A stretch of 64,000 nucleotides of DNA from Gp13-AA77 sp036521995 (GCA_036521995.1 DATDGR010000233.1:14713-78712); one strand, 5' to 3'. Shown: positions 52,887 to 60,676, counted from the first letter of the stretch. Numbers and translations are program-made. Notes: a model not told the origin generated them from the letters alone.

Positions 52887-53277
52887 CTACGCAGCAGGGC
52901 TGGCCTTCCGTGCGAGCGTTGCCCGCACGTAGCCGTTGAGCATCTGCACCACGCGTTGCCCGATCCGGTCCAATCTGTGTCCCTCGGCAGCGCTGAGATA
53001 GCCTTCATCGACGCAGGTCGTCAAATGGTCTCTCAGTTCGTACACCGAGCCCCGTGCCTGGCGGCAAAGCTGTGCATTCTCCTGATATCCGAACCGCCCG
53101 AAGCTCTCAGCGATGTTCGCAGTGACCGACGTCGCGGCCCTGCGAAGCTGGCTCGCCAAACCAAACTTCTCAAGCTCCGGAAGCAACCGAGCCAACTTGT
53201 ACATCTCGGCTCGGAACTTCCGTGCCGCCTGCCAGACTCCAGGTCTTTGAAATCCTTAATGGGGCGCCGCCACTCAT
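52887..53277 (-). pseudogene. Four-helix-bundle protein (23S rRNA-IVS type) gene with two one-base deletions
   Basis: The main frame (52887-53204) encodes ASQLRRAATSVTANIAESFG, FGYQENAQLCRQARGSVYEL and RLDRIGQRVVQMLNGYVRA, the signatures of the four-helix-bundle (TIGR02436) family, usually about 120-130 residues. The N-terminal part is split over two other frames: ATG 53277 opens MSGGAP, a second frame reads IKDFKDLE, and the third starts VWQAARKFRAEMYKL. An intact gene would need one more C in the GCCCCA run (53261-53266 region) and one more G in GAGTCTGG. It may be inactive, or both deletions may be sequencing errors. The function of the family is not known. Confidence 0.75.
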
Positions 53278-53310
53278 TTTCGATTTTCGAATCGCAGCTT
53301 TCGATTTTCC
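53278..53310. repeat. Inverted repeat, right copy, flanking the four-helix-bundle gene
   Basis: The - strand reads GGAAAATCGAAAGCTG and ends ATTCGAAAATCGAAA, directly followed by the ATG of the enclosed gene. It starts 3 bp after the sdhD stop codon. Confidence 0.8.
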
Positions 53311-53313
53311 GCT

Positions 53314-53691
53314 TTAGCTGGTCACCGGGTGGAACGTCAGGATCACCAGCGATCCGAGCGCCAGCATGATGAAGCCCACTAGGTAGAGGGCTGCCAGCGA
53401 CGCTACTCGCCGGCCTCCCCCATGCACGTAGTCCAACACTATGGTCCGCGCGCCATTCACCCCGTGTGTCAGCGCCAGCCAGAGCATCACCAAGTCATAC
53501 GTGCGCCAGAAAGGGGTTGCGTACCGGCTGGCCACGAACTGATAGTTGATCACCTCAATGTTGTTGATCACATGCATGATCAGCAGGTGGATCAAAGCCA
53601 GAAAGAGCAGAACCACGCCCGAGACGCGCATGAAGATCCAGGCGTAAAGCTCCATCCCGCTCTCGGGTTTCGGCCGGGCTGCCGCACTCAT
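53314..53691 (-). CDS. sdhD: Succinate dehydrogenase membrane anchor subunit D
   Basis: A 125-residue protein with three membrane helices (about 18-40, 60-85 and 95-122). The helix-2 motif LWLALTHGVNGARTIVLDY is the SdhD/FrdD heme-quinone signature, with the heme-ligand His. It anchors SdhA-SdhB in the inner membrane together with SdhC. It follows sdhC by 46 bp; the next gene on the strand is the four-helix-bundle element rather than sdhA, from which it is separated by about 470 bp. Confidence 0.92.
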   Translation of the reverse strand: MSAAARPKPESGMELYAWIFMRVSGVVLLFLALIHLLIMHVINNIEVINYQFVASRYATPFWRTYDLVMLWLALTHGVNGARTIVLDYVHGGGRRVASLAALYLVGFIMLALGSLVILTFHPVTS

Positions 53692-53737
53692 CGTTTGCCT
53701 TTGCTCCCCACTTACTTCTGGCGGCCTGAACGCATTT

Positions 53738-54115
53738 CTACCGGATCATCCACCGCAACATGTAAATCGCGCCCGGAATGTAAATCAAGGCAAAGAGCGC
53801 CGCCACGCCGTAGACCAGCTTCTTGTGGACGGCCGTGGCCTCCGGCCAGAAGTCGATAATGCAGATGCGCACGCCGTTCAGGGCGTGATAGAGCACGGCG
53901 CCCGCCAGCAGCACCTCGCCCACCCGGAAGGCCGGCAGGCGGTAGAGCGCCATCGCTTCGTTATAAGCGGCCGGTCCCCAGCCGATCAAGGCCGTGTCGA
54001 CAATATGCAAGAGGAGAAACACCAGCACACCGAGTCCCGTCAGGCGATGGAGCAGCCAGCTCCACTGGCCCGCCCGGCCACGATAGGTGAGATACTGCTG
54101 CGGCTTGACACTCAT
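53738..54115 (-). CDS. sdhC: Succinate dehydrogenase cytochrome b556 subunit C
   Basis: A 125-residue three-helix membrane protein. The first helix contains WLLHRLTGLGVLVFLLLHIVD, with Ser/Arg-type quinone contacts upstream, and the second LYHALNGVRICIIDFWPE holds the heme His in the HxxNGxR motif. With SdhD it forms the quinone site of complex II. It is the first sdh gene, so the promoter lies in 54116-54249; a candidate stop-overlap with another gene is absent. Start ATG 54115; no clear Shine-Dalgarno. Confidence 0.93.
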   Translation of the reverse strand: MSVKPQQYLTYRGRAGQWSWLLHRLTGLGVLVFLLLHIVDTALIGWGPAAYNEAMALYRLPAFRVGEVLLAGAVLYHALNGVRICIIDFWPEATAVHKKLVYGVAALFALIYIPGAIYMLRWMIR

Positions 54116-54249
54116 GGGATTCTTGGTTCGTGCACGAGCTCAGCCTTTCGTGAGATGGCAGCCACAAGCTTAAGCGAGATTGTAACCGAAACCATGGCCT
54201 GAGGCCAGAGTCGACAGTGGCATTTTGGCAGGGGAAGAAGCGGGTGCAA

Positions 54250-55023
54250 TCAGCGCGCTTGCGGCAATGTGAAATCAACGCCCCGCTCGTCATTCAGCTT
54301 CTTGGTCGCGCCGAGATCGAGATCGGCGAGCGCGATTTTGTGGGTCGTGTCGTCTTCAAAAACCCAGAGCGTCTGCCCCACCACGGCGTAATTCTGCACT
54401 TCGAGCTGGTGGCCATCGCGGTAAGCGAATACGGTCGGTACGGACTTCTCCGGAGCCTGCGCCGGGGCGGCTGCACGTGGACTGGGGTATCCACCAGAGG
54501 CCTGCTCTGCCCGCATGTGCTCCACTTCGTTGGTGAGCGCTCCCACCTGCTCGGCGAGCGCGTTGTCCTGGTCGGACCCGTAGTTGGGCGCGTAGCCGGA
54601 AGCTCCCCCAGCGGGCTCGCCGGGCTGATCGGACTGGTAGTCGCTCGGGAAGCCCGCGTAGGAAAAGGGCCCCAGGAAAGCTGTGGAGTAATAGGGGTAA
54701 TAGGGATAGTAGAAAGGATTGTAATACGTGAACGGGCGCCGGAAGGTCTGCCAGCCCCCGACAGGTCCGGGCCTGCCGAAACCATTTCCGAAACCGCCGG
54801 TCCTGTAAGGACCGGTCCGCACCGGACCCGTTCTCACGGGCCCCATTCTCGAGGGCGCGGGCATCGCCGGTCGGCTGGGCGCGAAGCCTCTGCTCATTCC
54901 CATTCCGCCCATTCTGGCGGAACCTGAACCCATAGAGCGCGCCGCCCCGCGTACCTGGGCGCCCAGAGATGAAGGCAAAAGCGCGACTCCCAACAAGGCC
55001 GCAACTGCGAGCATGCGCCTCAT
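54250..55023 (-). CDS. Exported Gly/Pro/Tyr-rich protein with conserved acidobacterial C-terminal domain
   Basis: A 257-residue exported protein. The signal peptide (MLAVAALLGVALLPSSLGA) is followed by a Gly/Arg/Pro/Ser-rich region (about 25-80), a Tyr-rich stretch (FTYYNPFYYPYYPYYST) and a short helical segment (AEQVGALTNEVEHMRAEQ). The C-terminal 70 residues (VFAYRDGHQLEVQNYAVVGQ, then IALADLDLGATKKLNDERG) form a small beta domain often seen in acidobacterial proteins of unknown function. The frame extends to 55668, but that part is noise antisense to nothing and overlaps the GloVer gene in another frame. TATAGT lies 6 nt before ATG 55023, so a leaderless start is possible. Confidence 0.72.
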   Translation of the reverse strand: MRRMLAVAALLGVALLPSSLGAQVRGAARSMGSGSARMGGMGMSRGFAPSRPAMPAPSRMGPVRTGPVRTGPYRTGGFGNGFGRPGPVGGWQTFRRPFTYYNPFYYPYYPYYSTAFLGPFSYAGFPSDYQSDQPGEPAGGASGYAPNYGSDQDNALAEQVGALTNEVEHMRAEQASGGYPSPRAAAPAQAPEKSVPTVFAYRDGHQLEVQNYAVVGQTLWVFEDDTTHKIALADLDLGATKKLNDERGVDFTLPQAR

Positions 55024-55029
55024 GACCGC

Positions 55030-55035
55030 ACTATA
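55030..55035 (-). promoter_or_regulatory. -10 box TATAGT, 6 nt before the start of the exported Gly/Tyr-rich protein
   Basis: TATAGT on the - strand is followed by GCGGTC and the ATG. No Shine-Dalgarno is present. A poor TTCCGA lies 17 bp upstream as -35. Confidence 0.45.
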
Positions 55036-55087
55036 CCACATCCAAGGCCGGATCGGAATTATTTTGCGGCCCGTCTTGCCTTCATCC

Positions 55088-56350
55088 TCAAGGCTTGAGC
55101 TTGAATACCAGCCCCAAGGCGGCAGCGCCGCCGCCGTCGGTAGTACCGTACAGGTTGCCCGCAGAGTCTCGAAGCAAGCCCCCAGCGGGTCCCGACCCGC
55201 CCCTCTCACCCGTGAAGCTGTACAGCACGGTCTCAGTGCCAGTGGCACCCACTTTGAATACCGTTCCATCAGTGTGAGCGCCACCCGCGTAAGCGGTGCC
55301 GTAAAGGTTGCCCGCCACATCCATGACCAAGCCCGCGAACGGAAGGGCGCCGTCCGTCCCATCAGTGAAGGCGTATAGCACCGTCTCTTTGCCCGTAGCA
55401 TCAAGCTTGAAGACCGTTCCGCAGCCGGAGTTGCCGAAGCTGGTGCATGCGGGATCGCCGCCGTAAGAAGTGGTGCCGTAAAGATTGCCCGCAGAGTCGC
55501 GAACCAAGCCGGCGTAAGGAATTTCGCCGTCGGTCCCGCCAGTAAACGTGTGTAGCACCGTCTCCTTGCCGGTCGCATCCACCTTGAACACTGTTCCGCA
55601 CCCATAAGGCGGGTTGCACGATGCGTCGCCGCCCGCCGAGGTGGTGCCGTAAAGGTTGCCCTGAACATCCCTTACCACGCCTGCGTAGGGATATGCACCG
55701 TCCGTCCCGCCCGCGAAGGCATACAGCACGGTCTCTTTGCCGGTGGCATCCAGCTTGAACACCGTGCCGCAGCCATACCCGCCGCTGCAGGAGGCATCGC
55801 CGCCCGCGACCGTTGTGCTGTAAAAATTCCCCGCAGGGTCCCGGACCAAACCGGCATAAGGGTATTTTCCGTCCGGCGTACCCGTGAAGGTGTAAAGCAC
55901 TTTGACGTTGCCGGAATAGTTGACCTTGAAAATCGTTCCGTAGTCGTAAATGCCGCCACCCGAGGCAGTTCCATAAAGGTTTCCTGCTGCATCCCGAAAC
56001 AATCTTCCGTACTCCGGACTGCAGCCGTCCGTATATCCCGTGAAGTAGTAGAGAACCCTCTCCTTGCCAGTGAGATCAACGGTGAACACCGTGCCGCATT
56101 GAAATTCAATGGGGCCCCCGGATTCGGTGGTGCCGTGGAGGTTGCCTGCTGAGTCTCGAATCAAGCCAGCAAGCGGACCTGCCCCGTCCGGCGTCCCATT
56201 GAAGCTGTAAAGCACTCTGTAGGTCTGCCCCTGCGCCGATGCGGTCTCGACCACCCCTGTCACGAGCACCACCGCCAACGCCAGCACGGCCGTTGCGGTC
56301 GGCACGTGTATCTCCGTAATCCAGCCGCGCTGCTGCAGCCTGTTGGTCAT
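55088..56350 (-). CDS. Exported GloVer tandem-repeat protein
   Basis: A 420-residue exported protein. A signal peptide (ATAVLALAVVLVTGVVETASA) is followed by seven tandem units of about 45-55 residues, each built around GLVRDSAGNLYGTTxxGG and GTVFKLDATGKETVLYxF. This is the choice-of-anchor tandem repeat GloVer family, a beta-propeller-like secreted protein group of unknown function abundant in acidobacteria. The DNA repeats follow the protein repeats and are not a CRISPR. The frame extends to 56392, but ATG 56350 has GGGAGG seven bases upstream and gives the signal peptide. It precedes the Gly/Tyr-rich gene on the same strand. Confidence 0.87.
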   Translation of the reverse strand: MTNRLQQRGWITEIHVPTATAVLALAVVLVTGVVETASAQGQTYRVLYSFNGTPDGAGPLAGLIRDSAGNLHGTTESGGPIEFQCGTVFTVDLTGKERVLYYFTGYTDGCSPEYGRLFRDAAGNLYGTASGGGIYDYGTIFKVNYSGNVKVLYTFTGTPDGKYPYAGLVRDPAGNFYSTTVAGGDASCSGGYGCGTVFKLDATGKETVLYAFAGGTDGAYPYAGVVRDVQGNLYGTTSAGGDASCNPPYGCGTVFKVDATGKETVLHTFTGGTDGEIPYAGLVRDSAGNLYGTTSYGGDPACTSFGNSGCGTVFKLDATGKETVLYAFTDGTDGALPFAGLVMDVAGNLYGTAYAGGAHTDGTVFKVGATGTETVLYSFTGERGGSGPAGGLLRDSAGNLYGTTDGGGAAALGLVFKLKP

Positions 56351-56784
56351 ACGATATCCTCCCCATTTCTGTGGGCAAATTTTGAATGCCATGAATCTTC
56401 ACACAGAGCCACGGCAGAAACAAGTCCCGCGCAAAGGCGTGACATCGCAGAGTCGTACGGCGGGCGTCCGAGATTCAGTCAGTCTAATTACTCATAAGTA
56501 CACCACTACTTTAGGACAAGGTGCCTACATAAATAACAGATGACATGCCGATTTCCAAAAACGAAGCCGTTAGGTATAAGAACACAAAGGGAAATTTGGT
56601 CTGGCTCTCGCTCGACGGGGGTCGTCGAGGCCCCGAACGTCCTGTCTAAGCGGTGGCCTCGTTTGTCAATTCTGGGAGGAGCAGGCGCGGTTGCCAACGA
56701 AGTGGAGATCGCTATCACGCCTCTTCGATACGCTCGGCCTGCTGGCGCTTGGACCTTCATCAACAGTAAAGGAGGACGCAAATC

Positions 56785-57030
56785 ATGTCCAAGCTGGCGA
56801 CGGCGCACCGGCTCCTCAGCAAGGCGGAGCGCCCTGATCTCTGCGGTGACTGGGCGGGGCTTTCCCAGCCCCGCCCCGCCGTGGCTTTCGCCGAGGCCTC
56901 CCTCCGCTTCCATTCCGCCAGAGTCGCGGAGCCAAGTCGGCTCCGCCCGCCGGTGGCACCCAAAATTGCTGGCGCTTCAGCAAAAGTTGTTGTTGACACC
57001 ACCGCCGATACGTATAAATATTCATATTGA
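56785..57030 (+). CDS. Possible 81-aa protein with strong ribosome-binding site
   Basis: ATG 56785 is preceded by AAAGGAGG (56767-56774), 10 nt upstream. The frame MSKLATAHRLLSKAERPD... includes the GC-rich hairpin at 56852-56876 and ends in AT-rich DNA of the argR promoter (DTYKYSY), so the later half does not look like protein. It may be a gene whose 3' part was replaced, or a chance frame. No family recognised. Confidence 0.25.
   Translation: MSKLATAHRLLSKAERPDLCGDWAGLSQPRPAVAFAEASLRFHSARVAEPSRLRPPVAPKIAGASAKVVVDTTADTYKYSY
56993..57020 (+). promoter_or_regulatory. Promoter of the arginine operon
   Basis: TTGACA (56993-56998) is perfect. The best -10 is TATAAA (57013-57018) with a short 14-bp spacer, or TAAATA (57015-57020) with 16 bp. 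The region runs into the AT-rich dyad below. Confidence 0.45.
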
Positions 57031-57039
57031 TGCATATTT
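57011..57039 (+). promoter_or_regulatory. ARG box-like operator before argR
   Basis: AAATATTCAT (57016-57025), ATTG and ATGCATATTT (57030-57039) form a dyad with 9 of 10 matching positions. The 14-mer CGTATAAATATTCA (57011-57024) matches the ARG box core TGAATAATTATTCA at 11 of 14 positions. Such an AT-rich palindrome in a GC-rich genome, overlapping the -10 region 14 bp before argR, is expected for ArgR autoregulation. Confidence 0.55.
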
Positions 57040-57052
57040 TCGGCAGGTGGTC

Positions 57053-57502
57053 GTGAGTGCTTCGAAGCGTTTTCGGCAAGGGCAGATTCTCAAGCTGGTT
57101 TCGGACCGCGAAATCAGCAGCCAGGACGAATTGCGGCGACGCCTGGCCCGGGCGGGCATGCGGGTCACGCAGGCGACACTCTCCCGCGATCTTCGGGAGC
57201 TCGGCCTTGCGAAAACGGCGGAGGGTTACCGGGTGCTGGAAAGCGCCGGCGCCGAACCGGGTCCGCAGACCCGGCTGGAGCGGGCGGTCCGCGAGTTTCT
57301 GCTGGATGTGCGGGGAGCGCAGAACCTGCTGGTGCTCAAGACGCCTCCGGGCGGCGCGCAGCCATTGGCGGCGGCGCTCGACGGCGGGCATTGGCGCGAG
57401 GTGACCGGGACCATCGGCGGGGACGACACCGTGCTGGTGGTAACCCCGTCGCGCAAGGCTTGTGCCGGCTTGCAGAAGAAGATGCAGGGGCTGTTGAGAT
57501 GA
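57053..57502 (+). CDS. argR: Arginine repressor
   Basis: A 149-residue transcription factor. The N-terminal winged helix (ILKLVSDREISSQDELRRRL, then VTQATLSRDLRELGLAK) binds ARG boxes; the C-terminal domain holds TGTIGGDDTVLVVTPS, the hexamerisation and arginine-binding region (GTIAGDDT type). Arginine-bound hexamers repress biosynthesis. Start: GTG 57053, or GTG 57047 two codons upstream. Its stop overlaps the argC start by the ATGA junction. Being the first gene, it controls its own operon through the palindrome at 57016-57039. Confidence 0.93.
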   Translation: MSASKRFRQGQILKLVSDREISSQDELRRRLARAGMRVTQATLSRDLRELGLAKTAEGYRVLESAGAEPGPQTRLERAVREFLLDVRGAQNLLVLKTPPGGAQPLAAALDGGHWREVTGTIGGDDTVLVVTPSRKACAGLQKKMQGLLR

Positions 57503-58557
57503 GCGCGCAAGTTCGAGAAGCGCCGCGAGGGGCGCCACGGGTGGCCGTGGTCGGGGCCACGGGTTACGCCGGGGTGGAGCTGGCGCGCCTGCTGCTGCGG
57601 CATCCGCAGGTGGCGAGGCCCACGTTCTACCTGAGGGGCCAGTACGCCTCCGTCCGCTGCCTGAGCGAGCTGGTTCCTGAGTTCACGGGCTGGGGCGAGG
57701 CCCCGTGCCGGCCGTTCTCGATCGAGGCCGTGGCCGCGAGCGGCGCGGATGTGGTTTTTCTCTCGACGCCGCACGAAGTGTCGCTGGAGCTGGTGCCGCC
57801 GCTCGTTCAGGCCGGATTACGCGTGGTGGACCTGAGCGGCGTTTTTCGCTTTCGCACGCCCGAGACCTTCGCACACTGGTACCAGCTTCCGGCGCCTTCC
57901 CCGGAATGGGCGGCGATGGCGGTCTACGGCCTGCCGGAGATTTACGGGGACGCGCTGCCATCGGCCAGGCTCGTCGGTAATCCGGGTTGTTATCCTACCT
58001 CGGTGATTCTCGCCTTGCGGCCGCTGGTGGCCGCAGGCCTGGTGGATACCGAACGCGGCGTGGTGTGCGATTCCAAGTCCGGCGCCAGCGGAGCGGGCAA
58101 AGACCCGCGCCGCGAGCTGCAATTCGTGGAGGTTGATGAAAACCTGCGTGCCTATGGCCTGTTCAGCCACCGGCACACGCCGGAGATCGCGGATCACACC
58201 GGGCTGAGAATGCGGGATTTCATGTTCAGCACTCACCTGCTGCCCGTTAAACGCGGCATCCTATCGACGTTGTATGTCTGGCTGAAGGATCGGCAGACGG
58301 CGGATGAGATCGAAGCGCTCTACCGCCGGGCTTACGCTGGAAGGCCGATGATCCGGATTCGGCGCGCGGGCCACCTGCCGGAGCTGCATCACGTGGCCCA
58401 CACCAACTTTTGCGACCTCGGGTTTGCGCTCGATCCTGCGGGCGACCGCCTGGTGGCGGTCAGTTGCCTGGACAATCTGGGCAAGGGTGCGGCAGGCCAG
58501 GCCGTGCAAAATCTGAACGGGATGTTTGGTTTCGAGGAGGCTTGCGGACTGATATGA
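57499..58557 (+). CDS. argC: N-acetyl-gamma-glutamyl-phosphate reductase
   Basis: A 352-residue NADPH-dependent reductase, the third step of arginine synthesis. The Rossmann start VAVVGATGYAGVELARLL binds NADP; the catalytic Cys is in GNPGCYPTSV (about residue 164), and KSGASGAGKDPRRELQF and FSHRHTPEI are the downstream signatures. It converts N-acetylglutamyl phosphate to N-acetylglutamate semialdehyde in the cytosol. The ATG overlaps the argR stop by the ATGA junction, and its own TGA overlaps the argB start. The frame upstream to 57391 belongs to argR. Confidence 0.95.
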   Translation: MSAQVREAPRGAPRVAVVGATGYAGVELARLLLRHPQVARPTFYLRGQYASVRCLSELVPEFTGWGEAPCRPFSIEAVAASGADVVFLSTPHEVSLELVPPLVQAGLRVVDLSGVFRFRTPETFAHWYQLPAPSPEWAAMAVYGLPEIYGDALPSARLVGNPGCYPTSVILALRPLVAAGLVDTERGVVCDSKSGASGAGKDPRRELQFVEVDENLRAYGLFSHRHTPEIADHTGLRMRDFMFSTHLLPVKRGILSTLYVWLKDRQTADEIEALYRRAYAGRPMIRIRRAGHLPELHHVAHTNFCDLGFALDPAGDRLVAVSCLDNLGKGAAGQAVQNLNGMFGFEEACGLI

Positions 58558-59363
58558 GGATGGTTATCAAGTTTGCCGGCGCGCTGCTGGAGCGGCCTGA
58601 GGGCGATGCGTACCAGTCCCTGGCGAGCCAGGTGGCGGAGCTGGAACGTCAAGGCCACGAGCTGCTGGTGGTGCACGGCGGCGGACGCATCTTTACGGCC
58701 ACGCTGGAGCGGCTGGGGATCAAGAGCCGCTTCGTGGACGGCCTGCGCGTCACCGACCGCGAGACGCGTGACGTGGCCCTGATGGTTCTGGGCGGCCTGC
58801 TCAATAAGCAGCTCGCCGCGGCGGTTAGCGCGGCGGGCCAACCCGCGGTCGGAGTCTCGGCTGGAGATTCGGGCTGCTTTCGCGCGAAACCGCTTTCGCG
58901 GCCTCCTGGCCTCGGGTTCGTGGGCGAGCTAACGGGAGTGAACGCGCCCTTCTTTGAGTCGCTGTGGGCGGCCGGACTGGTGCCGGTAGCGGCTTGCCTG
59001 GGGCTAGGTCCCGGGAACGAGATCTACAACATCAACGCCGATCAGATGGCGGCTTCTGCCGCGGAGTATCTTGCCGCAGAGCGTTTGATTTACGTCACCG
59101 ACGTTGCCGGCGTACTGGAAGGCAGCGATGTGCTGGAGGCAGTCGAGTGCGATCGGATCGAGGAGCTGGTGGAATCCGGAATCGTTTCTGGCGGAATGGT
59201 CCTGAAGCTGGAAGCGTGCCGGCGGGCTCTTGAGGCCGGCGTCGACGACGTGCGAATCGTGGGCGGCGAAATTCCCGGCAGCCTGCTCGCAGCCGCAGCG
59301 GGCCAGGGCGCGGGCACTCGTGTGCTGGCGCCGGCTCCGGTCGCTTGGGCGGCTAGAGCATAA
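58554..59363 (+). CDS. argB: Acetylglutamate kinase
   Basis: A 269-residue amino acid kinase that phosphorylates N-acetylglutamate. The N-terminal MVIKFAGALL, HELLVVHGGGRI, RFVDGLRVT, NINADQMAASAAEYL and GGMVLKLEACRRAL are recognisable; VKFGG-type first beta strand and the ATP site near DVAGVLEG are present. ATG 58554 overlaps the argC TGA. The enzyme is usually the regulated, arginine-inhibited step when it carries an N-terminal helix; this one lacks the N-terminal extension, so hexamer-type feedback inhibition is less likely. It is followed by argD after a few bases. Confidence 0.92.
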   Translation: MRMVIKFAGALLERPEGDAYQSLASQVAELERQGHELLVVHGGGRIFTATLERLGIKSRFVDGLRVTDRETRDVALMVLGGLLNKQLAAAVSAAGQPAVGVSAGDSGCFRAKPLSRPPGLGFVGELTGVNAPFFESLWAAGLVPVAACLGLGPGNEIYNINADQMAASAAEYLAAERLIYVTDVAGVLEGSDVLEAVECDRIEELVESGIVSGGMVLKLEACRRALEAGVDDVRIVGGEIPGSLLAAAAGQGAGTRVLAPAPVAWAARA

Positions 59364-59377
59364 CGGTGACCAAACAG

Positions 59378-60676
59378 ATGACGAAACAGGAAAAGCCCGG
59401 ATCGGTGCCGGTGAACCCGTCGCAGGCGCGCCGCCAGGCCGAGCGCTACCTGATGAACACCTACAAGCGCCCGCCGCTGGTGTTCGTCAAGGGAAGGGGC
59501 TGCTATCTCTACGACCATCGCGGCCGCACCTACCTGGATTTCCTGGGAGGAATCGCGGTGAACGCGCTCGGCTATGCTCATCCGCGGCTGGTGCGAGTGA
59601 TACGGCACCAGGCGGCACGAGCGACGCATCTTTCGAACTTGTTTCACAACGAGTTTCAGGGACCCTTGGCGCACAAGCTGGCGGATTGGTCTCACATGGA
59701 TCGGGTTTTCTTCACCAACAGCGGCACTGAGGCCGTGGAAGGCGCGCTGAAGCTGGCCCGGCTTCGCGCCCGGCAACGACAGGGCGCAGGCGGCAAGACT
59801 CGCATCCTGGCCCTGGAAAACTCGTTTCACGGGCGGACGTTTGGTGCGCTTTCGATAACCGCCACGGAGAAATATCGCGAGCCCTACGCTCCGCTCGTTC
59901 CGGGGGTCGACTTTGTGCGCTTCAACGACATTGCCGACCTAGAGTCCAAGTTCGATTCGAGCGTCTGCGCCGTGATCATCGAGACCATCCAGGGCGAGGG
60001 CGGTGTTCACCCGGTAACCAAGGAGTTCTGGACGCGCGCGCGCGAACTGGCCACCCGGCATGACGCCGCGCTGATTGCGGACGAGATTCAGTGCGGACTC
60101 GGCCGCACGGGGCGGTATTTCGCCTATCAGCGCTTCGCGAGTCTGCCGGATGTCGTGGTCGTGGCCAAACCGCTGGCGGGTGGTTTGCCGCTCGGCGCCG
60201 TTCTGGCCCGGGAATCGTTTGCCTCCGCCTTCTCACCAGGCCTGCACGGTACCACGTTTGGCGGTGGTCCGCTGACCTGCGCCGTCGCCCTGGAGTTTCT
60301 CCAGATGATCGAAGATGACGAGCTCCTAGAGAATGTCCGGCGGCGCGGCGAACAGATTCGCACCGGGCTCGAAGCGCTGAAGTTTCGATTCGATTTCATC
60401 CGTGAGATTCGCGGCGAAGGCCTGATGCTGGGCCTCGAACTTGACCGCGAAGGTGCCCCGTACGTGGTGGAGGCGCTGCGCCGGGGCCTGATTATCAACT
60501 GCACGCACGATTTCACCTTGCGTTTCCTGCCGCCCTTTATCATCGGCCGGCAGCAAGTGCGGGAGTTTCTGGAAAGGTTGGAGACCGTCTTCATCAAAAC
60601 TCGAACGGCGGCACGCGCCAAGCCGGCCTCGGACTCGAGGATGTCGAAGAGCGGCTTGGGCAAGGCGGTGGCCTAG
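59378..60676 (+). CDS. argD: Acetylornithine aminotransferase
   Basis: A 432-residue class III PLP aminotransferase. Signatures include FLGGIAVNALGYAHP, FFTNSGTEAVEGALKLAR, NSFHGRTFGALSIT, IETIQGEGGVHP, ADEIQCGLGRTG, and the PLP lysine in VVVAKPLAGGLPLGA (about residue 264), then GLHGTTFGGGPL. It converts N-acetylglutamate semialdehyde to N-acetylornithine. A GTG at 59366 gives four more residues; ATG 59378 has GGTGA eight bases upstream. It lies 14 bp after argB. Succinyl-DAP aminotransferase activity is a known secondary role of this family. Confidence 0.94.
   Translation: MTKQEKPGSVPVNPSQARRQAERYLMNTYKRPPLVFVKGRGCYLYDHRGRTYLDFLGGIAVNALGYAHPRLVRVIRHQAARATHLSNLFHNEFQGPLAHKLADWSHMDRVFFTNSGTEAVEGALKLARLRARQRQGAGGKTRILALENSFHGRTFGALSITATEKYREPYAPLVPGVDFVRFNDIADLESKFDSSVCAVIIETIQGEGGVHPVTKEFWTRARELATRHDAALIADEIQCGLGRTGRYFAYQRFASLPDVVVVAKPLAGGLPLGAVLARESFASAFSPGLHGTTFGGGPLTCAVALEFLQMIEDDELLENVRRRGEQIRTGLEALKFRFDFIREIRGEGLMLGLELDREGAPYVVEALRRGLIINCTHDFTLRFLPPFIIGRQQVREFLERLETVFIKTRTAARAKPASDSRMSKSGLGKAVA

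Larger units (their letters stand above)
52854..53310 (-). mobile_element. IVS-like element: four-helix-bundle gene between 33-bp inverted repeats, inserted in the sdh operon
   Basis: The left repeat (52854-52886) and right repeat (53278-53310) are inverted copies with 28 of 33 matches; the shared core is ATTCGAAAATCGAAA. In the sdh transcript they could pair over 31 of 33 positions, counting three G-U wobbles. The ATG of the enclosed gene directly follows the right repeat and its TAG directly precedes the left one, so repeats and gene form a unit. The element begins 3 bp after the sdhD stop and ends 7 bp before the sdhA start. Proteins of this family are known from intervening sequences in 23S rRNA, where a stem also encloses the gene. 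Confidence 0.7.
56351..57052. other. Non-coding region upstream of argR
   Basis: About 700 bp. It holds the promoter of the GloVer gene (near 56380-56500), a GC-rich perfect hairpin GGGCGGGGCT/AGCCCCGCCC (56852-56876), the argR promoter and operator (56993-57039), and a short ORF with a good ribosome-binding site at 56785. The long frame 56540-57502 is argR plus upstream noise. Confidence 0.7.

Noticed and set aside
54250..55668. 472-codon version of the exported Gly/Tyr-rich protein
   Set aside because: The N-terminal 215 codons overlap the GloVer gene in another frame and contain no signal peptide; the ATG at 55023 gives a clean one.
55088..56350. Tandem DNA repeats, considered as CRISPR or satellite array
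   Set aside because: The repeat period is a multiple of three and encodes seven GloVer units; no conserved short direct repeats with unique spacers.
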